Shown one piece after another: positions 40,583-45,627 of a stretch of DNA of 45,627 nt; the first letter of the stretch is position 1; each line of letters starts with the position of its first letter. The stretch covers positions 1-45,627 of the forward strand of contig DASQHO010000016.1 in assembly GCA_035632055.1 (NCBI GenBank), written 5' to 3'. A model generated the notes under the pieces. The model saw nothing but the letters and a program-made list of their open reading frames with translations, had not been told where the DNA came from and did not search any database. The position numbers were made by a program, and so were the translations under genes. This stretch comes from REEB95 sp035632055. GTDB taxonomy: Bacteria > Pseudomonadota > Alphaproteobacteria > ATCC43930 > CGMCC-115725.

Positions 40583-41080
40583 ATGATCTTCATTGCCTTG
40601 GGCGCCAACCTGCCGAGCAACATTGGGCCGCCGCGCGCGACCCTCGAAGCGGCGTTGCGTTCCCTCGCACAGGAAGGCGGCGAGATTGTGGCGCAATCGC
40701 GCTTTTACAAAAGTTCGCCCGTGCCGAAATCGGATCAGCCCGATTATCTCAATGCCGTCGTTGCGATTAAAAGCGATTTGGATCCGACAGCGTTGCTGTC
40801 GGTGCTCTCCGCGATTGAGACACGGTTCGGCCGGCAGCGCGGCGAGCGCAATGCAGCGCGCTCGCTCGACCTCGATCTGATCGCTTACGACGAATTGATC
40901 CGCGATGTCGCTCCGGTGCTGCCGCATCCGCGGATGCACGAGCGGGCCTTCGTGCTTTTGCCATTGGCGGACATCGCACCCAACTGGCATCATCCACGGC
41001 TGCGGCTGCCGATCGCCGCGCTGATCCAGGCTGTACCGCCCGTGCTCCGCGCCGAATGCCGGCCCATTGCGGGCGATTGA
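40583..41080 (+). CDS. folK: 2-amino-4-hydroxy-6-hydroxymethyldihydropteridine pyrophosphokinase
   Basis: The product transfers pyrophosphate from ATP to 6-hydroxymethyl-dihydropterin in folate synthesis. Length is 165 aa from ATG 40583, which follows GAGGCGG at a good distance; an earlier ATG at 40556 adds nine residues. Motifs are FIALGANLPSN, the metal-binding RSLDLDLIAYDE and LPHPRMHERAFVLLPLADIAP. In many alphaproteobacteria rpoZ and a relA/spoT gene follow; here an accessory transport and catabolism cluster follows instead. Confidence 0.94.
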   Translation: MIFIALGANLPSNIGPPRATLEAALRSLAQEGGEIVAQSRFYKSSPVPKSDQPDYLNAVVAIKSDLDPTALLSVLSAIETRFGRQRGERNAARSLDLDLIAYDELIRDVAPVLPHPRMHERAFVLLPLADIAPNWHHPRLRLPIAALIQAVPPVLRAECRPIAGD

Positions 41081-41158
41081 CTTCGAGTTGCTGCTGTCTC
41101 AAAATTAGGACAGGCGATAATAACTGTTTTGCCTGAAAATCATAGGGGAGGCCCCGCT

Positions 41159-42394
41159 ATGTCGATGTCATCGCCCCGGCCCGCTTCGGTGAGTGTCGCA
41201 TTCGACGTGCCGAGTGCCTACGCCAAGAAGGCGCTTTTCGGCTCGGCCATCGGCTACGCGATGGATGGGTTCGATCTGCTCATCCTCGGCTTCATGCTCG
41301 GCGCCATCCGCAACGAGCTGGGGTTGTCGGGCCCGCAGGCGGGCTCGCTCTTCACGTTCACGTTACTCGGAGCGGTTACCGGAGGCATCGTCTTCGGCAT
41401 CATGAGCGATTTCTTCGGTCGCGTGCGTGTGCTGAGCTGGACGATCCTGTTGTTCGCGGTTTTCACCGGTCTCTGTGCATTTTCACGCGGCTATTACGAT
41501 CTTCTCACCTATCGCACAATTGCTGGGCTCGGGCTCGGCGGCGAATTCGGCATCGGCATGGCATTGGCCGCTGAGGCGTGGCCTCCGTCAATGCGCGGCC
41601 GCGTTTCGTCCTACGTCGGTCTCGGCTGGCAATCGGGCGTGCTCGTTGCGGCGTTCGTGACGCCGTTGTTGCTGCCGCATATTGGATGGCGCGGCATGTT
41701 CCTGGTCGGCGTCCTGCCGGCTCTCGTCGCCTTCATCGTCCGCCGCACCATCGGCGAGCCGGAGATCTTCGTGCAGCGCCATATCCGGCAGGGCTTTCCA
41801 ATTGGTCTGCTATTTAAGGATGCTGCGACCGTCAAGGTCACGATCGGCATGTTCATTCTCTGCTCGGTGCAGAATTTTGGTTATTACGGTGTGATGATCT
41901 GGCTGCCGTCGTATCTCAACAGCCAGTTCCATTTCCCGTTGATGCAATCGGCGGTGTGGACGGCGGTGACGATCCTTGGCATGGCGCTGGGTATCTGGCT
42001 CTTCGGCATTGCGGCGGACCGGATTGGCCGGCGGCCGGTGTTCATGTTCTGGCAGATCGGCGCGGCGGTCATGGTCGTCGTGTTCTCGCAGCTGACGTCG
42101 CCTTATGCGCTACTGGTTGGCGGCGCCGTAATGGGGTTCTTCATCAACGGCATGCTTGGCGGTCTCGGCGCGCTGATGTCGGAGCTTTATCCAACGGCGG
42201 CGCGCGCTACCGCGCAGAATGTCCTGTTCAATCTCGGCCGCGGTGTCGGCGGCTTCGGACCCTTCGTCGTGCCGATCCTGGCGGCGCAATATTCGTTCCC
42301 GATCGCCATCGCTCTGTTGGCGGTCATATACCTGATCGAGTTCGTCGCAACCGTATTCCTGATACCGGAACGGAAGGGTGTGCCGCTCGAATAA
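41159..42394 (+). CDS. MFS transporter (aromatic acid:H+ symporter-like)
   Basis: The product is a 411-aa, 12-segment major facilitator. The DGFDLLILGFMLGAI stretch in segment 1, GIMSDFFGRVRVL in loop 2-3, GLGLGGEFGIGMALAAEAWPPSMRGRVSS in segments 4-5 and GIAADRIGRRPVF in loop 8-9 match the acid:proton symporter group that takes up aromatic and heterocyclic acids. ATG at 41159 follows GGGGAGG. The next genes are a PyrK-like subunit, a dihydroorotate dehydrogenase and a carbamoyl-amino-acid hydrolase, so orotate or a related acid is a likely substrate (inference). Confidence 0.87.
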   Translation: MSMSSPRPASVSVAFDVPSAYAKKALFGSAIGYAMDGFDLLILGFMLGAIRNELGLSGPQAGSLFTFTLLGAVTGGIVFGIMSDFFGRVRVLSWTILLFAVFTGLCAFSRGYYDLLTYRTIAGLGLGGEFGIGMALAAEAWPPSMRGRVSSYVGLGWQSGVLVAAFVTPLLLPHIGWRGMFLVGVLPALVAFIVRRTIGEPEIFVQRHIRQGFPIGLLFKDAATVKVTIGMFILCSVQNFGYYGVMIWLPSYLNSQFHFPLMQSAVWTAVTILGMALGIWLFGIAADRIGRRPVFMFWQIGAAVMVVVFSQLTSPYALLVGGAVMGFFINGMLGGLGALMSELYPTAARATAQNVLFNLGRGVGGFGPFVVPILAAQYSFPIAIALLAVIYLIEFVATVFLIPERKGVPLE

Positions 42395-42446
42395 TTGCGA
42401 GCGTCCGGCTTCTGCCGTTCCAGCTCATTAAGGTCGACGTTTGGAC

Positions 42447-43277
42447 ATGGACACTGTCCACGCTGCGAATTTGTTTTTTCCGGTTGCGGAGCAGTCCGCG
42501 ACGGTGCTCGAAAATGTGGCGGTCAACGCTGAATACAAGCATCTCGTGGTCGCGGCAGAATCGCCGGCAACTGACGTCGTCGCTGGCCAGTTCTTTCATC
42601 TCCTCTGTCCGCCGTCGGATGGTGCCGCGCCATTCCTGCGCCGGCCGATGAGCGTTTATGCCGCCGATCAGGTGCGTGGGCGGATCGAGTTCCTCTACAA
42701 GATTACCGGCGCTGGAACGCGCGGACTGGCCGAACTCGAACCGGGCGACAATCTGAATGTGCTCGGACCGCTCGGCCGCGGCTTCACACTGGCGCCGGCT
42801 TGGCGGCACATCGCGGTCGTCGGTCGCGGTGTCGGTCTGGCAACGCTCGCGCCGCTGGCGTTAATGGCCGAGCAGGCGAGTGTCGGCGTGACCGCTATCC
42901 TGAGCGCGCGCCGCCCTGATTTGGTGATGTCTGTCGAGCTGTTTCACGCCCATGGCGCCGAAGTGATCGTCGTTACGGATTCGGATCAAAGCAGTACGGT
43001 GGGCAATGTCGAACGGCTGTTACGCAGCCTCGTGGCGGGACACAAGGCCGATGCGTTCTTCACCTGCGGCTCAAACCGCCTCCTGCTACTGCTCCAGAGG
43101 CTCGGCAAGGAACTCGGCGTACCCGGTCAGGTCGCGCTCGAGCAGCAGATGGCGTGTGCGCTCGGCATGTGTTTCTGCTGCGTCCGCGACTTTCATGCCG
43201 CTGCAGGCGGCGTCGAACATCGGCGCGTGTGCTGGGAAGGCCCGGTGTTCGATCTACAGGAGCCACAGTCTTGGTAG
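42447..43277 (+). CDS. PyrK-like dihydroorotate dehydrogenase electron-transfer subunit
   Basis: The product is a 276-aa ferredoxin-reductase-like flavoprotein. The FAD motif RRPMSVY is near residue 70, with GAGTRGLAELEPGDNLNVLGPLGRGF after it. The nucleotide-binding glycine motif reads VVGRGVGLATLAPL, slightly off the usual GGGxG. A C-terminal 2Fe-2S site is formed by cysteines in MACALGMCFCCVRDF and RRVCWEGPVF. It passes electrons between NAD(H) and the class 1B PyrD encoded next, whose start lies within its last codons. ATG at 42447 was chosen over TTG 42441. Confidence 0.88.
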   Translation: MDTVHAANLFFPVAEQSATVLENVAVNAEYKHLVVAAESPATDVVAGQFFHLLCPPSDGAAPFLRRPMSVYAADQVRGRIEFLYKITGAGTRGLAELEPGDNLNVLGPLGRGFTLAPAWRHIAVVGRGVGLATLAPLALMAEQASVGVTAILSARRPDLVMSVELFHAHGAEVIVVTDSDQSSTVGNVERLLRSLVAGHKADAFFTCGSNRLLLLLQRLGKELGVPGQVALEQQMACALGMCFCCVRDFHAAAGGVEHRRVCWEGPVFDLQEPQSW

Positions 43278-44221
43278 ATTTGGCCGTCGATATCGGCGGA
43301 ATGCGGCTGGCCAATCCAGTGATGCCGGCATCCGGTACGTTTGCAGACGGCTTGGCGCGCGTCATCGATTTTAATCGCCTTGGCGCCTTCGTAACCAAGA
43401 CTGTGACGCGCGAACTGCGCACCGGTAATCCTACGCCGCGCGTTGCCGAAACGGCCGGTGGCATGCTCAACTCAATCGGTATTCCGTCCAAAGGCGTCGA
43501 ATATTTCCTCACGCAGACGCTGCCGTTCTACCAGCGCTTCACGCCGCCGCTGATTGCCAGCATTTCGGCGCCGACGGCTGACGGCTTCGCTAGCTTGGCG
43601 GCCGAACTCAGCGTTGCTGGCGTCGCCGCGATTGAAGCCAACATCTCGTGCCCCAACCTGGAGCAGGACGGTCGCGCCTTTGCCATGACGACGCAGGCCA
43701 CCGCCGGCGTCGTCGCTCGATTGCGGGCGGCGACCAAGTTGCCATTGTGGGTCAAACTGACGCCGAATACCGGCGATATCGCCGAAGTTGCGCGTGCCGC
43801 CGAGGCCAATGGCGCCGACGCTGTCGTCGTCGCCAATACGATGCTCGCGATGGCGATCGACGTCGAAACCTTCCGGCCGCGGCTCGGCAGCATCACCGGC
43901 GGCCTTTCCGCTCCAGCGGTGAAGCCGGACATTTTGCGCCAAGTCTACCAATGCGCCCGTGCGGTCAGGATCGACATCGTCGGTTGCGGCGGCATTGCCA
44001 GTGGTAACGACGCGGTAGAATATCTATTGGCTGGCGCGAGCGCTGTTCAGGTCGGCACCGCGACGTTCATCCATCCGACGGCGCTTATCCGCATCGTCGA
44101 GGAGCTCGAAGCGTTCTGCAACCGGCGAGGCTTTTCTCGGGTTTCGGCGCTGACCGGCGCGCTAATGAGTGCCGGCGCAGATGAGACCGACGTTGAGTGG
44201 CGTCATGAGGCTGGTGAATGA
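43271..44221 (+). CDS. Dihydroorotate dehydrogenase, class 1B-like catalytic subunit
   Basis: The product is a 316-aa FMN barrel enzyme. The active-site base is the Cys in NISCPNLEQDG, the mark of class 1 enzymes; the membrane class 2 form usual in proteobacteria has Ser. Other parts are NPVMPASGTFADG, GMLNSIGIPSKG, WVKLTPNTGDIAEVARAAEANGADAVVVANT and GCGGIASGNDAVEYLLAGASAVQVGTATF. The start is probably TTG 43271, overlapping the PyrK-like stop. With the NAD-linked subunit the enzyme can run as an orotate reductase; the flanking hydrolase suggests breakdown, not synthesis. A dihydropyrimidine-type substrate is an alternative. Confidence 0.88.
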   Translation: MVDLAVDIGGMRLANPVMPASGTFADGLARVIDFNRLGAFVTKTVTRELRTGNPTPRVAETAGGMLNSIGIPSKGVEYFLTQTLPFYQRFTPPLIASISAPTADGFASLAAELSVAGVAAIEANISCPNLEQDGRAFAMTTQATAGVVARLRAATKLPLWVKLTPNTGDIAEVARAAEANGADAVVVANTMLAMAIDVETFRPRLGSITGGLSAPAVKPDILRQVYQCARAVRIDIVGCGGIASGNDAVEYLLAGASAVQVGTATFIHPTALIRIVEELEAFCNRRGFSRVSALTGALMSAGADETDVEWRHEAGE

Positions 44222-45504
44222 AGCTCGTCGCCAATAACACGTCGACGGCGTTCGATCCGCAAGCGACGACCGATGGACTCTTTCGTGAGATCGCACGCGC
44301 GACCGCGGATCCCGGCGGCATCGGCGTCAGCCGGGAAAGCTACGGTTCAGGCGAACAGAAGGCGGTCGAGATCATCCGGCGCAATGCCGAAAGCGCCGGG
44401 CTCGCGACCAACTTCGATGCCGCGGCCAACCTCGTCGTGACCCTGTCGGGTCGTGATGGAGATAGGCCATTCATCGCCATCGGATCACACCTCGATTCCG
44501 TGCCGCAGGGCGGGAATTATGACGGTGCTGCCGGGGTCGTCGCCGGCCTGATCACTTTGATGCGCATGAATGCGGAGCGGGTCGTTCCGCCGCGAACCGT
44601 CAAGCTCATTGCAATGCGTGGCGAAGAAAGCGCTTGGTATGGCAAGACCTGCGTCGGCTCCCAAGCACTGTTCGGCGGCTTGACCGAGCAAGATTTGATG
44701 CTGACGCATCGATCGGGCCACGGCACGCTCGAGGAAGCGATGCAGGCTCGGGGTGCCGATGTTGCGCGGATTGCGCGCGGCGAAACCCTACTCGATCCAG
44801 CCTCAGTTGCGGCCTACCTCGAGCTTCATATCGAGCAGGGACCGGTAATGGTCGCGCGCGGCTTCCCAACGGCGATCGTTACAGGAATACGCGGCAATAT
44901 CCGCCATCGCGAAGTGCGCTGTATCGGCGAAGCGGCCCACTCCGGCGCCGTGCCACGCTGGCTCCGGCGAGACGCCGTATTTGCCGTCGCCGAGCTCATC
45001 GCCCATCTCGACGAGCATTGGGAAAGCCTGCAGCAGCGCGGCCTCGATCTCGTGGTCACGGTCGGCATCATCAGCACCAATCCCGCCGAGCACGCGATGT
45101 CTCGCGTTCCCGGCGAGGTGACCTTCAGTTTCGAAGTCCGCAGCCAGAGCAGTGACACGCTAGAGGCCTTCTATCACTTGATGCGGACCGAATGCCGGAC
45201 TATTGGCCGCAAGCGCAAGGTCGAGTTCCGCTTCGATCGGCGGCTCGATACCAAGCCGGCGCGCATGGACGATGGCTGGGTCGAGCGCCTTTTGCGCCTT
45301 TCCAAGCGTCTGGGATTGGCCGCCGAGACGCTGCCGTCGGGCGCTGGCCACGACGCGGCGATTTTCGCCAACGAAGGTGTGCCGTCAGCCATGATTTTCA
45401 TCCGCAACGAACACGGTTCGCATAACCCGCGGGAGGCGATGGCGCTTGATGATTTCCTCAGGGGCGCCGATTTGCTGTATCACGCTGTTGTCGAAGCGAC
45501 GTGA
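44218..45504 (+). CDS. Zn-dependent N-carbamoyl-L-amino-acid hydrolase (M20 family)
   Basis: The product is a 428-aa dizinc amidohydrolase of the AmaB/allantoate amidohydrolase group. Metal ligands are seen in GSHLDSVPQGGNYDGAAG, GEESAWYGK, the ELHIEQGPVM histidine and SGAGHDAAIF. It should cleave a carbamoyl group from an N-carbamoyl amino acid, giving the amino acid, CO2 and ammonia. In this setting N-carbamoyl-aspartate, made from dihydroorotate by a dihydroorotase, is the likely substrate (inference). ATG at 44218 overlaps the PyrD-like stop by 4 bp (ATGA), so the last three genes are translationally coupled. Confidence 0.88.
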   Translation: MKLVANNTSTAFDPQATTDGLFREIARATADPGGIGVSRESYGSGEQKAVEIIRRNAESAGLATNFDAAANLVVTLSGRDGDRPFIAIGSHLDSVPQGGNYDGAAGVVAGLITLMRMNAERVVPPRTVKLIAMRGEESAWYGKTCVGSQALFGGLTEQDLMLTHRSGHGTLEEAMQARGADVARIARGETLLDPASVAAYLELHIEQGPVMVARGFPTAIVTGIRGNIRHREVRCIGEAAHSGAVPRWLRRDAVFAVAELIAHLDEHWESLQQRGLDLVVTVGIISTNPAEHAMSRVPGEVTFSFEVRSQSSDTLEAFYHLMRTECRTIGRKRKVEFRFDRRLDTKPARMDDGWVERLLRLSKRLGLAAETLPSGAGHDAAIFANEGVPSAMIFIRNEHGSHNPREAMALDDFLRGADLLYHAVVEAT

Positions 45505-45537
45505 CGAACCGATTTCGTCCCGGTATGGTGAGGGCGA

Positions 45538-45558
45538 TCCGCACACCTAAGATGCGGA
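45538..45558. promoter_or_regulatory. Inverted repeat before the HTH regulator gene
   Basis: TCCGCA (45538-45543) and TGCGGA (45553-45558) are inverted around 9 bp, just ahead of the ribosome binding site GGGGGAG of the next gene. It may be an autoregulatory operator or a weak hairpin between hydrolase and regulator. Confidence 0.3.
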
Positions 45559-45570
45559 CGATGGGGGAGC

Positions 45571-45627
45571 GTGGATACACGCCGTAAGGAGATCGGCCGA
45601 AGGCTCAAGGCCTATCGCCGGGGCAGC
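45571..45627 (+). CDS. Start of a probable XRE-family HTH regulator (cut by window end)
   Basis: Nineteen codons from GTG 45571 read VDTRRKEIGRRLKAYRRGS, preceded by GGGGGAG. The pattern EIGRRLKAYR is how many XRE/cupin transcription regulators begin, just before helix 1 of the DNA-binding domain. The gene runs off the window. It would be a natural local regulator of the upstream cluster. With so little sequence the call is tentative. Confidence 0.45.
   Translation, partial: MDTRRKEIGRRLKAYRRGS

Overview
The window looks like chromosome from a GC-rich alphaproteobacterium, probably related to the Rhodospirillales. The base composition, the minus-strand order pyrB-pyrC-plsY-dprA-topA-rnr, the ruvX/gatCAB divergence and the slt/dapA-smpB...folK neighbourhood all fit that group. 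This placement rests on gene order and protein character, not on a search. One tRNA-Ser(GCT) is present. I see no rRNA, CRISPR, integrase or transposase, so most of the window is core genome with a few accessory blocks.

Layout. 1-2646: a structured leader with a 32-codon upstream ORF, an ornithine/lysine-type decarboxylase, a DUF1194 VWA-like protein and a small secreted protein. 2663-13104 (minus): an S41 peptidase, then rnr, topA, dprA, plsY, a pyrC-like gene and pyrB, with tight spacing or overlaps. 13201-18391: amtB with a 9-bp inverted repeat upstream, ruvX, and divergent gatC-gatA-gatB joined by 4-base overlaps. 18395-23041: manC, a small conserved-looking protein, tRNA-Ser, a MetE-C-like methyltransferase, a PAS_5-type protein, and convergent folB and folP. 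24170-24280: a candidate small RNA with a strong intrinsic terminator and an unpaired CU-rich stretch. 24280-24545: an unusually AT-rich stretch.

24555-33602 is a cell-envelope block. It has a TolC / LapB-type ABC transporter / HlyD type I secretion operon, a CpaA-like prepilin peptidase, a possibly broken gene, a LapG-like periplasmic cysteine protease, and an M23 peptidase overlapping a bactofilin gene. 33603-41080 returns to core genes: threonine dehydratase-like, haloacid dehalogenase-like, slt, dapA, smpB, DUF523, a family 5 uracil-DNA glycosylase, a NYN nuclease and folK.

41159-45627 is an accessory cluster: an MFS transporter, a PyrK-like electron-transfer subunit, a class 1B-like dihydroorotate dehydrogenase, an N-carbamoyl-amino-acid hydrolase and the start of a likely HTH regulator. 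Its most economical reading is uptake and reductive breakdown of orotate or a related pyrimidine. The items most worth checking are the decarboxylase leader with its upstream ORF, the small RNA, the LapG-like protease whose residues beside the catalytic Cys are changed, the orotate cluster, and the RNase R that lacks its N-terminal helix-turn-helix.
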